A stretch of DNA of 51,367 nt from Rhodococcus sp. 1168 (GCF_002091955.1 NZ_MKKY01000027.1:1-51367); one strand, 5' to 3'; counted from the stretch's first letter, positions 19,120-30,022 are shown. Notes: generated by a model not told the origin, from the sequence alone. Numbers and translations: made by a program.

Positions 19120-20193
19120 TCACCGGCGGCGTGCGGTCCTGACACCGTAGGCGACCGACAACGAAACGAGAACACCCGCGACGGCCATCGCACCGAGTAC
19201 CCATCGGCTTTTCGATTCGGACTCGGCGCTGGCCGTCGCGAGTTGTGTATCGGTACGTTCGGCGACCACGAGATCGGCTGCACCACGGAGCATCTGGATA
19301 GGCGGTAGCGGACCGTTCGCTGCATCCGACGAGACTGCCCCCGACGCGACAGCCTCCGACGCGACAGCCTCCGACGCGACAAGAAGGTTTCCATCGGAAT
19401 CGAAAGCGAGCGCCTCACCCTGGGGCTGCTGGGGCGCGGCGACAACGACAGGATCGTTGCCGAGGGCCTTCACGATATCGCCGTCGTGGACGTCGAACAG
19501 GTAGAGATCATTGTATGTTCGGACCGCGACAACGGTGCCGTCAGCACTGATCGCCCCGCCGGTGGCCAAAATCGAACCAGCGACAAAGGGCGGACCACCG
19601 GGAGTTGCCGTCCGCTCGAAGGCCAACTCGCCAACCTTCCGCAGGGGCGTCGGACCGGGTGAAGGCAACTGGTCGACTGACGTGTCGCCGACAGGGACGT
19701 AGATCCCGCTGACTCCGGAAAGCTCTTTTGTCACTATGACCGGTCTTCCCGACGGCTCGATCAGCAGCGTCTCCGCGTCGTGCGGTCCGTCCGGATACGT
19801 CAGACGGTGCAGTTCACCCGCACCGGTCGAGGGATCCATGCCAGTGATCGCGACGGTATCGCGGCGCGCACGGTTGTCCCCGGTGTCGGAAAGCCACAGG
19901 CGTCCACCGTGGGAGGCAAGATCTTCGACATCATAGGGATCGACGGGAACTTCGAGCCAACGGGCGACTGCACATTGCTCATCGAGGACAGCCAGCCGAT
20001 GATCGGTACCGCTGTCACCGATCGCATAGAGCACACCGTCCATCGAGGTCAGACCGGAGAGCTCTTCGAGGCCCGGATCTATAGGGCTGCAATATGTTTC
20101 GAACTGCGCGCTGCGAACCTCAGGGGCCGCACTTGCAGGTGCGGCCCCGAGAAGCGCACACGAGAGCGCCCCCACAATCACAATCGATCGCAT
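19120..20193 (-). CDS. Secreted, membrane-anchored propeller-like protein
   Basis: 357 residues. An N-terminal signal peptide (ALSCALLGAAPASAAPEV, signal peptidase I site likely ASA-AP) and a C-terminal transmembrane segment (VLGAMAVAGVLVSLSVAYGV) with a short Arg tail frame an extracytoplasmic domain. That domain has repeated LYAIGDSGTDHRLAVLD-, LWLSDTGDNRARRD- and YNDLYLFDVHDGDIVK-type strands suggesting a beta-propeller. A variable SEAVA repeat precedes the anchor. It starts four bases after the hflX stop and is likely co-transcribed. Function unknown. Confidence 0.65.
   Translation of the reverse strand: MRSIVIVGALSCALLGAAPASAAPEVRSAQFETYCSPIDPGLEELSGLTSMDGVLYAIGDSGTDHRLAVLDEQCAVARWLEVPVDPYDVEDLASHGGRLWLSDTGDNRARRDTVAITGMDPSTGAGELHRLTYPDGPHDAETLLIEPSGRPVIVTKELSGVSGIYVPVGDTSVDQLPSPGPTPLRKVGELAFERTATPGGPPFVAGSILATGGAISADGTVVAVRTYNDLYLFDVHDGDIVKALGNDPVVVAAPQQPQGEALAFDSDGNLLVASEAVASEAVASGAVSSDAANGPLPPIQMLRGAADLVVAERTDTQLATASAESESKSRWVLGAMAVAGVLVSLSVAYGVRTARRR
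19341..19380 (-). repeat. 15-bp tandem repeat inside the propeller-like gene
   Basis: The unit CCGACGCGACAGCCT occurs twice in full plus ten bases of a third copy. It is in frame and encodes the VASEA repeats before the membrane anchor, so copy changes would alter stalk length by five residues without a frameshift. Confidence 0.75.
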
Positions 20194-20197
20194 CGAC

Positions 20198-21760
20198 TCA
20201 GGCAGGAGCTACTGCAGCGCCGACGGCGAACTCGGCGAGCACCGAGGCAAGCGATGTAGGCACCCGAGCCTCCACGCGTGTGCCATCGGCCTCGTGCGAG
20301 GAGTGCGTGATCCGACCTTCGGTGTGGATCCGAGCGACGAGATCACCGCGCGTATACGGCACCAGTACCTCGACCTGCGCTTCCGGCCACGCTAGGACTT
20401 CACCGAGATGATCACGCAGCTCTTCGATTCCCTCACCCGTCCGGGCAGAGACGAAGCGCGCTCCCGGGAACAACCCACGAAGCTGGACCAACTGCACCGG
20501 ATCTGCAGCATCGATCTTGTTGACCACGATCAGTTCCGGCGGCATCTTGGACTCGCGTTCCTTGACGACGTCCATGATCACCTCGCGAACTGCGGTGATC
20601 TGGTCGGCGGGAAGCGGATCGGAACCGTCGACGACGTGCAGCAACAGATCGGCGTCCGTCACCTCTTCCAAAGTCGAACGGAAGGCTTCCACCAGTTGGG
20701 TCGGCAGATGTCGCACGAATCCAACAGTGTCGGTGAGCACGATCGCGCGGCCGTCTTCGAGAGTCGACCTACGGGAGGTCGGGTCGAGGGTGGCGAACAG
20801 TGCGTTCTGTACCAGCACGCCCGAACCGGTAAGTGCATTGAGCACACTCGACTTACCTGCGTTCGTGTACCCAACGATCGCGATGGACGGCACAGTGCTC
20901 TCGAGGCGACGCTCACGCTTGGTGTCGCGAGCTTGCTTCATACCCTTGATCTCGCGGCGAAGCTTGGCCATACGCTCACGAATGCGTCGCCGGTCAGTTT
21001 CGATCTTCGTCTCACCGGGGCCACGAAGTCCTACCCCGCCGTTGCTTCCCGCCCGGCCACCCGCCTGGCGAGACATGGACTCGCCCCAGCCGCGAAGCCG
21101 AGGGAGCATGTACTCCATCTGTGCGAACGCCACCTGCGCCTTGCCCTCGCGCGAGGTTGCGTGTTGAGCGAAGATATCGAGGATCAACGCCGTCCGGTCG
21201 ATGACCTTGACCTTGACGACCTTCTCCAGTGCATTGAGCTGAGCCGGGGTCAGTTCACCGTCACACACCACGGTATCGGCGCCTGTCGCCACGACGACAT
21301 CGCGGACCTCTTTGGCCTTACCGGAACCGATGTAGGTCGCCGCATCAGGCTTGTCGCGTCGCTGCACGAGCGCTTCCAGTACTTCCGATCCTGCAGTTTC
21401 GGCCAACGCAGCCAGCTCCGCCATACTGGACTCCGCTTGCGCTGCCGTGCCGCTGGTCCACACGCCAACCAAGACGACTCGTTCGAGCCGCAACTGCCTG
21501 TACTCGACCTCGGTGATGTCCTCGAGCTCGGTGGACAAACCTGCCACACGACGCAAGGCAGTACGTTCTTCGAGCTGCATGTCACCAGCGGACGGCGAAG
21601 ACTCGTCGGCGGGCAGCGGTGATCGCGCGAGTCGACGCGACCAGGCATCGGACTCCTGCCGAGTCCACGACGAGCTCTGCTCTGATCCACTGTCCTGCGA
21701 GGCGGCAGGCTCGGCGGTATCGCGCTCAGCCGTGTTCTGCTCAGTAAGGTTCTGCTTCAC
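20198..21760 (-). CDS. hflX: GTPase HflX
   Basis: 520 residues. After a charged, low-complexity N-terminal extension of about 80 residues come the HflX-specific domain (VVCDGELTPAQLNALE, VIDRTALILDIFAQHA), the Gly-rich linker GRAGSNGGVGLRGPGETKIE, and the G domain with G1 GYTNAGKSS, G3 DTVGFVRHLP and G4 NKIDA. HflX binds the large ribosomal subunit and splits stalled or hibernating ribosomes. It sits downstream of dapF as in mycobacteria. Confidence 0.94.
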   Translation of the reverse strand: MKQNLTEQNTAERDTAEPAASQDSGSEQSSSWTRQESDAWSRRLARSPLPADESSPSAGDMQLEERTALRRVAGLSTELEDITEVEYRQLRLERVVLVGVWTSGTAAQAESSMAELAALAETAGSEVLEALVQRRDKPDAATYIGSGKAKEVRDVVVATGADTVVCDGELTPAQLNALEKVVKVKVIDRTALILDIFAQHATSREGKAQVAFAQMEYMLPRLRGWGESMSRQAGGRAGSNGGVGLRGPGETKIETDRRRIRERMAKLRREIKGMKQARDTKRERRLESTVPSIAIVGYTNAGKSSVLNALTGSGVLVQNALFATLDPTSRRSTLEDGRAIVLTDTVGFVRHLPTQLVEAFRSTLEEVTDADLLLHVVDGSDPLPADQITAVREVIMDVVKERESKMPPELIVVNKIDAADPVQLVQLRGLFPGARFVSARTGEGIEELRDHLGEVLAWPEAQVEVLVPYTRGDLVARIHTEGRITHSSHEADGTRVEARVPTSLASVLAEFAVGAAVAPA

Positions 21761-21883
21761 TGAATCCTGCTGTTCTGAATCCGTTATTTCGTCATTCCTC
21801 GAGTCGGAATCGCTATCGATTCGATGTGTGTTGGCCCTGCCCCGTCAATGATCCACTAAATCCCCAGCGCATGCACATGAGAT

Positions 21884-22753
21884 TCACGCACGCTCGCGCC
21901 ACCACTGGTCATCGATGGTGCCGTTCGCCAACAGCACAGACGGACCGCGAAGCGATGCGCCCTCGTCGTCTATCGACACCGTCACTTCGCCGCCTGGCAC
22001 ACCTACCACCACTCGACCGGAATCGAGACCCTCGTAAGACAACGCAGCCGCTGCCGCTGCCACCGTGCCGGTCCCGCACGAACGCGTCTCCCCTACCCCC
22101 CGCTCGAAAACGCGCATATCGACGCGACCGGATTGCAGTCGTGTGAGGATTTCGACGTTGGCACCCGCGGTGAAGAAACTGCCGTCCAGCTCCGGGGGTG
22201 TAGCCAGATCGAGCGCACGTAGCGAAGTAATGTCGGCGGTCGGGTCCACGCACGCCAGATGGGGATTTCCGACGTCGATTCCGATTCCGTCGTACCGACG
22301 TCCACCGAGGGTCGTATTGCTGGCACCCATCAAGTGGACTTCGCCCATGCCGACGGTGACGTCTGCGGTGGTGTCATCGAAAGCATGCACCGTGACCGGT
22401 CTCGCGCCGGCCCGGGAACCGACCACGAAACAATCGCGCGATTCGAGGCCGTTCGCGCGCAGGTAGTGGGCAAATACCCGAACGCCGTTGCCGCACATCT
22501 CGGCGATGCTGCCGTCGGCGTTTCGGTAGTCCATGAACCAGTCCGTTGATCCGACGCCCGAGGGCAGGCGGTCGAGGACGCCTGCATCGCGAAGACGCCC
22601 TGCGCGTGAGACCCGCAGTACCCCGTCTGCTCCGAGGCCCTGTCGGCGATCGCACAGGGCCGCTACGCGTGCACGAAGTAGCTCGATCTCGACGTCCGGA
22701 TCGTGCAGCACGAGGAAATCGTTCTGCGTTCCGTGGCCCTTGGCGAAATGCAT
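21884..22753 (-). CDS. dapF: Diaminopimelate epimerase
   Basis: 289 residues from ATG 22753 ([13 protein letters not shown]); the frame is open further up but without family similarity. It converts LL- to meso-diaminopimelate for lysine and peptidoglycan. Both catalytic cysteines are present, in [11 protein letters not shown] and [11 protein letters not shown]. It is 26 bases downstream of miaA on the same strand. Confidence 0.95.
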   Translation of the reverse strand: MHFAKGHGTQNDFLVLHDPDVEIELLRARVAALCDRRQGLGADGVLRVSRAGRLRDAGVLDRLPSGVGSTDWFMDYRNADGSIAEMCGNGVRVFAHYLRANGLESRDCFVVGSRAGARPVTVHAFDDTTADVTVGMGEVHLMGASNTTLGGRRYDGIGIDVGNPHLACVDPTADITSLRALDLATPPELDGSFFTAGANVEILTRLQSGRVDMRVFERGVGETRSCGTGTVAAAAAALSYEGLDSGRVVVGVPGGEVTVSIDDEGASLRGPSVLLANGTIDDQWWRERA

Positions 22754-22779
22754 AGCCGGAAGTCTACGGGTGGCTCCTT

Positions 22780-23682
22780 CTAGCCTCCGACGATGGCCAG
22801 CGCCGACGCGCGCAGGGCGGGATCGGCGCCGTCGAGCCAGTGGACGCGCGGATCCCGACGGAACCACGATCGCTGACGACGAACATAACGGCGGGTTCCG
22901 ATGAAAGTCCGTTCCCGCGCGAAATCCAGATCGCACTCCCCCGCGAGATACTCGAGCACCTGGGCGTACCCGATTGCGCGCGGAGCCGTGACCCCCTCAC
23001 GCAGGCCGACGCCGACGAGGTGTTCGACCTCCCCCACCAGGCCGGAAGAGAACATCAGGTCCGTCCGGGCAGCGATGCGCTCGTCCAGTTCGGTCGTGTC
23101 GCGGTCGACCCCGAGAAGCGTCGTCCCCCAGCGCGGTTTTCCGATCTTCGGTGCGGACGCGGCGAAAGGCTTGCCGGTGATCTCGACCACCTCCAAGGCA
23201 CGGACGAGCCGCCGACCGTCCGTGGCCAGGATCGATGCGGCGGCTTCCGGGTCTCGTTCTTGGAGCGCTCGATACACCGCATCGGTTCCGCCGTCCGCCA
23301 GTATCTGCTCCCATTTCGCCCGGACCTGTGGATCGGTGGCCGGGAACGCCCACTCGTCCAGCAAAGATTGGACGTACATCATCGAACCACCGACGATGAT
23401 GGGCACGCGGCCACGCGCCAGGATGGCGTCCACCTCCATGGCAGCAGCGTCCTGATATCTCGCGACTGTGGCCGTCTCGACCACATCGAGGACATCGAGC
23501 AAGTGGTGCGCGATGCCGCGCCGCTCACCCACGGGCAATTTTGCAGTGCCGATGTCCATTCCGCGGTACTGCTGCATGGCGTCGATGTTCACGATCTCGC
23601 CATCCAAAGTCTCGGCCAGATCGAGGCCCAGATCGGACTTCCCCGTCGCGGTCGGGCCGATCACCGCAATCGGCACCCTCAC
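22780..23682 (-). CDS. miaA: tRNA dimethylallyltransferase
   Basis: 300 residues. It adds a dimethylallyl group to A37 of tRNAs reading UNN codons; MiaB, also in this window, methylthiolates the product. Visible are the P-loop [11 protein letters not shown], the tRNA-contact segment [27 protein letters not shown] and the C-terminal [17 protein letters not shown] 23682 is chosen since it overlaps the stop of the upstream gene (GTGA), a sign of coupling. Confidence 0.94.
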   Translation of the reverse strand: MRVPIAVIGPTATGKSDLGLDLAETLDGEIVNIDAMQQYRGMDIGTAKLPVGERRGIAHHLLDVLDVVETATVARYQDAAAMEVDAILARGRVPIIVGGSMMYVQSLLDEWAFPATDPQVRAKWEQILADGGTDAVYRALQERDPEAAASILATDGRRLVRALEVVEITGKPFAASAPKIGKPRWGTTLLGVDRDTTELDERIAARTDLMFSSGLVGEVEHLVGVGLREGVTAPRAIGYAQVLEYLAGECDLDFARERTFIGTRRYVRRQRSWFRRDPRVHWLDGADPALRASALAIVGG

Positions 23683-24416
23683 AACGACTCCCCGAACAGC
23701 GATTCCCAAGTACCGACGAAATAGCCGACGCCGAAAGGCGCGCCTCGGTAAAGAGTCTTCGTCCGCACCTCGCCGTCACCCACGATCCCCGCAAGGGTCC
23801 GCCACGCAGCAGTGCCTTCCACGCCGACCCCTGCACACAACTGTCCATCGAGTCCGGCGAGCGCGGCAACATCGGCGTTCGCCAGCGCATCATCGATCTG
23901 GTTCTGTACCTCTTCCGCGCGTGGATCGAAGGATCCGGGTGCCTTCGCCGTCAGCATCGTCGACCCGTCTGCCACCACCAGCAATCCCCACGGCTCCGCA
24001 CTTTCATCCATCGACTTGCGAAGTTCGCGGCCGATGCTCACACAGCTCTCGCGCGGTGTGTCTCGCCCCACCAGGTGCACATCGACAACCGCATCCGGGG
24101 CACTGTGGTCGCGAATCCACCCCGCTACCAGCGCAGCCAAGGGAATAGTCGGATCGATCTCCGTCGTGACGCCACCGGGTGAGAACGCAACTCTCACATC
24201 GACGCCGTAGGCGGCGAAGCTTCCACGTGAGTCCGAACGAATGGTACGGGCCTTCTCGTGCACACCCAGCGCAATCCATCGGTCCGCGACCTCACCCAGT
24301 ACGACACCGGCCTCGATAGTCGCGGTTCGAACCGCGAGCGCTTCCGAGACAGAGCGTCCGGTCAACTCGGGAACCAGGATTGGGGGCGACGGCACGATGG
24401 CTACTGCAGACAACAC
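23679..24416 (-). CDS. LigB-like (class III extradiol dioxygenase superfamily) protein
   Basis: 245 residues from GTG 24416. The N-terminus [17 protein letters not shown] and the later VVADGSTML fit the LigB/Memo-like fold found beside miaA in mycobacteria (Rv2728c position). The metal-binding His set of true extradiol enzymes is not evident, so dioxygenase activity is doubtful. It overlaps miaA by four bases. Its biological role is unknown. Confidence 0.6.
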   Translation of the reverse strand: MLSAVAIVPSPPILVPELTGRSVSEALAVRTATIEAGVVLGEVADRWIALGVHEKARTIRSDSRGSFAAYGVDVRVAFSPGGVTTEIDPTIPLAALVAGWIRDHSAPDAVVDVHLVGRDTPRESCVSIGRELRKSMDESAEPWGLLVVADGSTMLTAKAPGSFDPRAEEVQNQIDDALANADVAALAGLDGQLCAGVGVEGTAAWRTLAGIVGDGEVRTKTLYRGAPFGVGYFVGTWESLFGESL

Positions 24417-24639
24417 GGCGCCAACGCTAGTCGCTCGTATCCACACGCCACCGACACGGCGGCGAAATGACGGACGGCGACGCGTAGAAGCGTCTGACCT
24501 GTTTGAATGGTGAGCACGGTAGGCATCGAGTGTCCATGGTGCCCACTGCGTCGACGGTGGCACCGGATAGTCGGAATGTGTCCACCGTGACTTTCAGCGC
24601 GATAGAGGCAGCCGTGACGCGCGGCAGAGATGAGGAACA

Positions 24640-26085
24640 ATGTCCGATCTTGGCGACACCACCAGCGGATCCACCGAGCGGCCCGCCCAGGCACCTGGAG
24701 CTACGACCCCGACCGCCCCCACACCGACACCGAGTGCCCCGAAGCCGGGAGCGCCCAAGCCTGGCGGCCCGAAACCGGGAGCACCCAAACCAAGGCTCGA
24801 CGGCGGGGTTGCCAAACCTCATCCGGTGTCCTCTCACGTCCCGTCGGTCGTCCCGACGATCGCGCCGCCGAGCGATCCCAGCAAGTTCGGCCGAGTGGAC
24901 GACGACGGCACTGCCTGGGTGAAGACCGCGGACGGCGAACGACAGATCGGATCGTGGCAGGCGGGAGATGCTGCCGAAGGTCTCGCACACTTCGGACGGC
25001 GCTACGACGACCTTTCCACCGAGGTGGCATTGCTCGAGGCCAGGCTCACTGTGGGTTCCGGAGATGCGAAGAAGACGAAGGCAGCGGCGTTGGCTTTGCT
25101 CGAAACGCTTCCCGCGGCCGCAGTGATCGGTGACATCGCAGGCTTGCACGCCCGCCTGGAGATCGTCGTCGAGCACTCCGAGGCCGCTGCAGCCGTCGCG
25201 AAGCACGAGAAGGAGATCGAGCGCGCCGCCCACACTTCCCGCAAGGAAGAGTTGGCAACCGAGGCCGAGCAGGTCGGTAGCGAATCCACGCAATGGAAAA
25301 ATGCCGGCGACCGTCTGCGAGAAATTCTCGACGAGTGGAAGACGATCCGTGGAGTGGACCGCAAGGTCGACGATGCGCTGTGGAAGCGCTACTCGAAAGC
25401 CCGTGAGAACTTCAATCGACGTAGAGGCGCTCATTTCGCCGACCTCGATCGCGAGAGGGGTGCCGCGAAAACTCGCAAGGAAGAACTCGTCGAGCAGGCT
25501 CAGGCTCTCGCGTCGTCGACCGATTGGGGTCCCACGGCCGCCACCTTCCGCGATCTGCTCGTCGACTGGAAAGCTGCCGGCCGCGCGCCTCGCGATGCCG
25601 ACGATGCACTGTGGAAGGACTTCAAAGCCGCCCAGGATGTGTTCTTCGCTGCGCGCAATTCTGCGGCGTCCGAGCGTGACGCGGAATTCGAATCGAATGC
25701 GACCGCGAAAGAAGAACTGCTCGCGAAGTACGGCAACATAAATCCAAGTAGCGACCTCGATGGGGCGCGCGCGGCTCTGCGTGACCTTCAGGAGAAGTGG
25801 GACGCGCTGGGCAAGGTTCCGCGAGAAAAGATGTCCGAACTCGAAGGCCGCTTACGCGCCCTGGAAAAGTCGGTTCGGGACGCGGTGGACGCACAGTGGC
25901 GTCGCACCGATCCGGAGGCGTTGGCCCGTGCTGCTCAGTTCCGCGAGCGCGTCGCTCAGTTCGAAGAGCAGGCCACCAAGGCTCGAGCGGCGGGCAAGGA
26001 CAAGGACGCCAAGCGTGCACTCGAGCAGGCGCAACAATGGCGCGAGTGGGCCGAAGCGGCAGAGGGTGCCGTCGGCGAGAAGTAA
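24640..26085 (+). CDS. DUF349 domain-containing protein
   Basis: 481 residues from ATG 24640 (GAGGAA upstream). A Pro/Lys/Gly-rich disordered N-terminus ([17 protein letters not shown]) is followed by three or more DUF349 repeats, each a charged helical hairpin with a W-K-x-A/T-G core ([50 protein letters not shown]). The long helices look coiled-coil. Conserved beside miaB/miaA in actinobacteria; its function is not established. It is divergent from the LigB-like gene. Confidence 0.85.
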   Translation: MSDLGDTTSGSTERPAQAPGATTPTAPTPTPSAPKPGAPKPGGPKPGAPKPRLDGGVAKPHPVSSHVPSVVPTIAPPSDPSKFGRVDDDGTAWVKTADGERQIGSWQAGDAAEGLAHFGRRYDDLSTEVALLEARLTVGSGDAKKTKAAALALLETLPAAAVIGDIAGLHARLEIVVEHSEAAAAVAKHEKEIERAAHTSRKEELATEAEQVGSESTQWKNAGDRLREILDEWKTIRGVDRKVDDALWKRYSKARENFNRRRGAHFADLDRERGAAKTRKEELVEQAQALASSTDWGPTAATFRDLLVDWKAAGRAPRDADDALWKDFKAAQDVFFAARNSAASERDAEFESNATAKEELLAKYGNINPSSDLDGARAALRDLQEKWDALGKVPREKMSELEGRLRALEKSVRDAVDAQWRRTDPEALARAAQFRERVAQFEEQATKARAAGKDKDAKRALEQAQQWREWAEAAEGAVGEK

Positions 26086-26092
26086 GACGAAG

Positions 26093-26689
26093 TCAGCGCT
26101 TGCGGTCGGTCGGACGCCCGAGAATGGGTCCGCCCCACCGTGAGTTCTGCTCGTTCTCGGCCGCCGCGACGCGTCGACGTTCCTGTGCGGCCAATTGCGC
26201 GTTGGTCTTGTTCCACACAGCCTTCAGCCACTGGAACGTCAGCACGACCACCGCGATCCATGCGATGACCAGACCGATTCCGGGTCCGCCGCCCGTAGAG
26301 TCCGTCGGCAGTGTCTGCCTGGACCAGATCGACAGCATTCCGAAAACCGACGCTACGGCGCAGCCGCTGAGCGCTATCCAGGCGAGTGCCCACACCCTGG
26401 TGACGAGGGCGAGGACCGAGAAAACCACGCCGAACACTGCAACGAACCCGACGAAGATTCGGGACGGCAAGGCAATGGACTCGCCGAGTCCCTTGTCACT
26501 GCCGGACAGGACGTCCAGTCCGGTAGCAGATCCGGCATGTGGCAACACGAAGGTGACCAGCAGCACGAGAACCAGTACGGCGACCACCACCGCCCGCGCT
26601 CCCGGGTCGATCTCCGAATCGATCTTCCGCTCTGCGGTGTCGTAATCGGGGGCGCTTCCGTCTTCGCTGCTGGGCCTCGACTTGCTCAT
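26093..26689 (-). CDS. Membrane protein, Rv2732c-like
   Basis: 198 residues with four likely transmembrane segments ([74 protein letters not shown]) and a charged C-terminal tail. ATG 26689 overlaps the miaB stop (ATGA), so the two are coupled. The position matches the conserved membrane protein downstream of miaB in mycobacteria. Function unknown. Confidence 0.75.
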   Translation of the reverse strand: MSKSRPSSEDGSAPDYDTAERKIDSEIDPGARAVVVAVLVLVLLVTFVLPHAGSATGLDVLSGSDKGLGESIALPSRIFVGFVAVFGVVFSVLALVTRVWALAWIALSGCAVASVFGMLSIWSRQTLPTDSTGGGPGIGLVIAWIAVVVLTFQWLKAVWNKTNAQLAAQERRRVAAAENEQNSRWGGPILGRPTDRKR

Positions 26690-28215
26690 GCGCTGCATCC
26701 TGTCACTACGGGCGCAGGAGCCGGGACGCCGATAGCCGGCAAGCCCAACCCGACGCCGATGGGGGCCGTCTTCGGGAGTATTCCGCGTTCGTACGCATCA
26801 CCGGCAGTGGTGCGACGGTGCGAGGCAACGCCGGTGTCGGCGATGAGATGGTAGGGAGCGGCCGCGGTGATCGTCGTGGTGACGACGTCACCGGGTCTGA
26901 TGGCGGCGATCTGGTGGTCCTCGGCTCGGAAGTGAACGAGTCGCCCGTCCCTGGCACGACCACTCTTGCGATGCGTGGCGGCATTCTTGCGGCCCTCACC
27001 CGTCGCGACGAGTAGTTCGACTTCGGTGCCGATGAGCTCGCGGTTGGATTCGAGAACGATCTCCTCTTGTAGGGCGATGAGCCGTAGGTAGCGCTCCTGC
27101 ACAATCGCCTTGGGGATTTGATCTTCCATGTCAGCCGCCGGTGTACCCGGGCGCTTGGAGTATTGGAAGGTGTACGCATTCGCGAATTTCGCTCGGCGCA
27201 TGACCTCGAGAGTCTGCTCGAAGTCTTCCTCGGTTTCACCGGGGAATCCGACGATGATGTCGGTAGTGATCGCGGCGTGCGGCATCACTTCGCGGACCTT
27301 GTCGATGATTCCGAGAAATTTGCTCTGACGGTAGGACCGTCGCATCGCTTTGAGAACTCGGTCCGAACCCGACTGCAACGGCATGTGGAGCGTCGGGCAG
27401 ATGTTCGGCGTGGTGGCCATCGCCTCGATTACGTCATCGGTGAACTCGGCCGGGTGCGGCGAGGTGAAGCGCACCCGCTCGAGGCCTTCGATCTCGCCAC
27501 ACGCTTTCAACAGTGCGGCGAACGCGCCACGGTCACGTGGAAGTGCCGGGTCCGCGAACGAAGCCCCATAGGCATTGACGTTTTGACCGAGCAGGGTCAC
27601 TTCGAGAACACCTTGGTCGACGAGTGCCTGTACCTCCGCAAGAATATCTGCGGGTGAGCGGTCGATCTCCTTGCCGCGCAGCGCGGGGACGATGCAGAAC
27701 GTGCAGGTGTTGTTACAACCCACCGAAATCGATACCCATCCCGCGTACGGGGACTCACGCTTCGCCGGCAGAGTCGACGGGAAAGCCTCCAGAGATTCGA
27801 GAATCTCGACCTGCGCTTCGTTGTTGTGTCGAGCCCGCTCGAGCAACACCGGCAGGGAGCCGATGTTGTGGGTGCCGAACACTACGTCTACCCACGGGGC
27901 CTTCTTGACGACCGTGTCGCGGTCCTTCTGCGCCAAACAGCCGCCGACCGCAATCTGCATACGCGGATTCCGCGTCTTGGCAGGCCGAAGCATGCCAAGA
28001 TTTCCGTACAGTTTGTTGTCCGCGTTCTCTCTGACAGCGCAAGTGTTGAAGACCACGAGATCGGCATCGGAACCTGCGTCGGCCGGCACGTAGCCCGCCT
28101 CTTCGAGCAGACCTGCCAGTCTCTCCGAGTCGTGCACGTTCATCTGGCACCCGTGCGTGCGAACCTCGTAGCTCCTGGTCTCAGGCCGTGTAGCTTCATC
28201 ACTCAACATTGACAC
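26686..28215 (-). CDS. miaB: tRNA-2-methylthio-N6-dimethylallyladenosine synthase MiaB
   Basis: About 507-509 residues. The N-terminal UPF0004 domain carries three Cys for the auxiliary cluster ([23 protein letters not shown]); the radical SAM motif is [11 protein letters not shown]; a TRAM domain follows ([16 protein letters not shown]...). It methylthiolates the i6A37 made by MiaA. Starts at 28215 or 28209 are both possible. The DNA just upstream is where core gene order stops and the accessory region begins. Confidence 0.95.
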   Translation of the reverse strand: MSMLSDEATRPETRSYEVRTHGCQMNVHDSERLAGLLEEAGYVPADAGSDADLVVFNTCAVRENADNKLYGNLGMLRPAKTRNPRMQIAVGGCLAQKDRDTVVKKAPWVDVVFGTHNIGSLPVLLERARHNNEAQVEILESLEAFPSTLPAKRESPYAGWVSISVGCNNTCTFCIVPALRGKEIDRSPADILAEVQALVDQGVLEVTLLGQNVNAYGASFADPALPRDRGAFAALLKACGEIEGLERVRFTSPHPAEFTDDVIEAMATTPNICPTLHMPLQSGSDRVLKAMRRSYRQSKFLGIIDKVREVMPHAAITTDIIVGFPGETEEDFEQTLEVMRRAKFANAYTFQYSKRPGTPAADMEDQIPKAIVQERYLRLIALQEEIVLESNRELIGTEVELLVATGEGRKNAATHRKSGRARDGRLVHFRAEDHQIAAIRPGDVVTTTITAAAPYHLIADTGVASHRRTTAGDAYERGILPKTAPIGVGLGLPAIGVPAPAPVVTGCSA

Positions 28216-28837
28216 ACTTCAGACTAGCAGCCAGCACACTTCCGACCGCTTTGCCCCGATTTGGGAAACAGAAGCTCTGACCTGGCACGTTGTTGCGCAT
28301 GACGCCTTCGACGAATCTGGTAGACGAACTTGTCGATGAGACCTCAAGCAGACCTCCCTGCCGATGATCTGACAAGGAGGTCCACCCATCACGAGGGCTG
28401 CTTGACGACTACCGCACACAACGACACTGCCGCTATGAGCAATCCCGTGGTCACATTGGGCATCTGAGCTGCAAGAACAACCGCTGCCAACACGTTTGCG
28501 GTTTCCATTACCCGATTTCTTGTCGGTGGCCTGTGGTCTCCTGGCGGTTGATCACTAGAGTTGATGACGTATCTCCTTCCGTAGGGGTACAAGCAGTGGC
28601 ACCAGGTGCTCTTCATTGCCGTGGGGATCACCTGGTGCAACTAACCCTAGAGGCGAGCAACGACAATTACTTACCCTGTCGCAGAACCTTCGCGAGACGA
28701 GACAACGCGAACCTGCCACCAATGCGCACTAACACCACAGCGGTACGCACTGGTCGCTATTCAATTCGTTATCAAATCGTTACTATGTGCCAAGGTCTAG
28801 GACTGGAGCGTTACAGAGCTAGCGATACCCTCCGAAG
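28216..28837. other. Gene-poor boundary between core chromosome and phage-like island
   Basis: No convincing gene is seen in these 622 bases. A possible 39-residue hydrophobic peptide lies on the minus strand at 28508-28389 (METANVLAAVVLAA..., AAVSLCAVVV), but it lacks a clear ribosome binding site. An AAGGAGGT at about 28373 has no start codon after it. There is a strong inverted repeat at 28599-28638. Base composition drifts towards AT near 28750. No tRNA gene or attachment duplication could be recognised. Confidence 0.5.
28599..28638. repeat. 10-bp perfect inverted repeat
   Basis: GCACCAGGTG and CACCTGGTGC pair perfectly around a 20-base loop. It has no T-tract. It could be a protein-binding site, a terminator or an old element end; it stands near the junction of core and island DNA. 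Confidence 0.55.
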
Positions 28838-29401
28838 ATGGAATGGTCCCTGGTTTTCTCTGGTCTCGCCCTGGTTGTTTCTTTGGGAACCGTCGTCTAC
28901 GTCCAAAAACAGTTGGACAAGCGGGAACTCGTCAAGTGGCGGCGAGAAACCTTAACCAAGACAGTCGTCGAATACATCGAAGCCACGGAAATCATCGAAG
29001 CGATATTCTACGACTATCTGGTAAATTCGGAGAACCTATTAAGCACCTTTAAAACCCGCAAACCCGAGCTTAACAAAAATATGAATCGCCTTTCCGCTTC
29101 CAAACGAGTTGCGGAAATATGCAACTCAACATCAATAGAGAAGTTGATGGAGGACAACAAAGCGAGACTGCTAACGAATCTTCTTAGAATATCCGCTAAA
29201 GAGCCACGCGATTTAACCTTGACAGACGCCGATTGGTGGCAGGTGAAAATAGATACCCTTAAGAGTTTGGAAAAACAATCAGACTTATTCAAGAGACTAC
29301 AGCTCGCGTTACAACATGAAACGGGCATCCTTAAAAGGAAACACTCGATAGGCGAACGACTCGATCGCTTGAAAGTATTTCTCATGTTTGCTGGCAGCTA
29401 A
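28838..29401 (+). CDS. Hypothetical protein with N-terminal membrane anchor
   Basis: 187 residues from ATG 28838. Residues about 4-22 are a transmembrane segment (SLVFSGLALVVSLGTVVYV), followed by a long, charged, mostly helical cytoplasmic part. Base use is clearly AT-richer than the neighbouring chromosome (AAA, AAC and TTA-type codons), marking it as acquired. No family is recognised. It is not coupled to another gene. Confidence 0.5.
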   Translation: MEWSLVFSGLALVVSLGTVVYVQKQLDKRELVKWRRETLTKTVVEYIEATEIIEAIFYDYLVNSENLLSTFKTRKPELNKNMNRLSASKRVAEICNSTSIEKLMEDNKARLLTNLLRISAKEPRDLTLTDADWWQVKIDTLKSLEKQSDLFKRLQLALQHETGILKRKHSIGERLDRLKVFLMFAGS

Positions 29402-29563
29402 AACAGATCGAACATGCTGCGTGTCATCACGCCGCCGGTGCTACCAGTCGGCATTCACGCAACATTCGTGTCATTTACTGGTCACGGTCTTGGGATGGAC
29501 CAGAAGACAGCGTCGATTCGGCGTGTCGTGAATCACACCATGACGTGAGTGAAGATGATTTCG

Positions 29564-30022
29564 CTACTGAGCGGCGGCGTAGGCCTCAATCACTGGCGCA
29601 GCAATGCCGCGCTCAGTCGGCTGAATCTTGTCGTAGCTGCCGCCACCGCGCAGCTTCTTTACCGGGTTCTCTTTCAGCCAGTCCTCAAGCATGCTGGCAA
29701 ACTCGGCATTGGTCTTGCCCTCAGGCTTTAGTTCGGCAAACTTCGCCCAGGCCTCTTTTTGCTTCGCCGGGACTGTCTGAGCGTTGCTAGACGCGATACG
29801 GCTGGCTGGCCTGCTGGCTGGCTGCGACCTAGGGATGATCGGCTGCCCCTTTTCAATGTTGTCTACCAGCTCAGCCAGCTCGGACTCAGACATGTACAGC
29901 TCAAGTGTCGTGGCGTCCTTGGCGGCTGTACCTGCTGGTTGAATGGTGATCTTGGTCGGCTTAGTGTCGTCCGGCAGCTCATCGCCCGAGTAGTCAGACA
30001 CGACTATAGTTCTTACGCCCAT
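29564..30022 (-). CDS. Lsr2/CgpS-like xenogeneic silencer candidate
   Basis: 152 residues from ATG 30022 with GGAGG upstream. The N-terminus (VRTIVVSDYSGDELPDD, then LELYMSESELAELVDNI) resembles the Lsr2 dimerisation domain, and the C-terminus TERGIAAPVIEAYAAAQ resembles the Lsr2 DNA-binding tail (RGRIP-x-V-x-AY-x-A). Lsr2 proteins coat AT-rich DNA; CgpS, an Lsr2-type protein on a corynebacterial prophage, keeps that prophage silent. The RGR grip is RGI here and the middle is a long linker, so DNA binding may differ. It is divergent from the HEPN-motif gene. Confidence 0.5.
   Translation of the reverse strand: MGVRTIVVSDYSGDELPDDTKPTKITIQPAGTAAKDATTLELYMSESELAELVDNIEKGQPIIPRSQPASRPASRIASSNAQTVPAKQKEAWAKFAELKPEGKTNAEFASMLEDWLKENPVKKLRGGGSYDKIQPTERGIAAPVIEAYAAAQ

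Noticed and set aside
28389..28508. 39-residue hydrophobic peptide on the minus strand
   Set aside because: No ribosome binding site at usable spacing and no neighbour to pair with; kept only as a remark in the boundary entry.
28216..28837. tRNA gene as prophage attachment site
   Set aside because: No cloverleaf with T-loop GTTCGA pattern and paired acceptor arm could be found on either strand.
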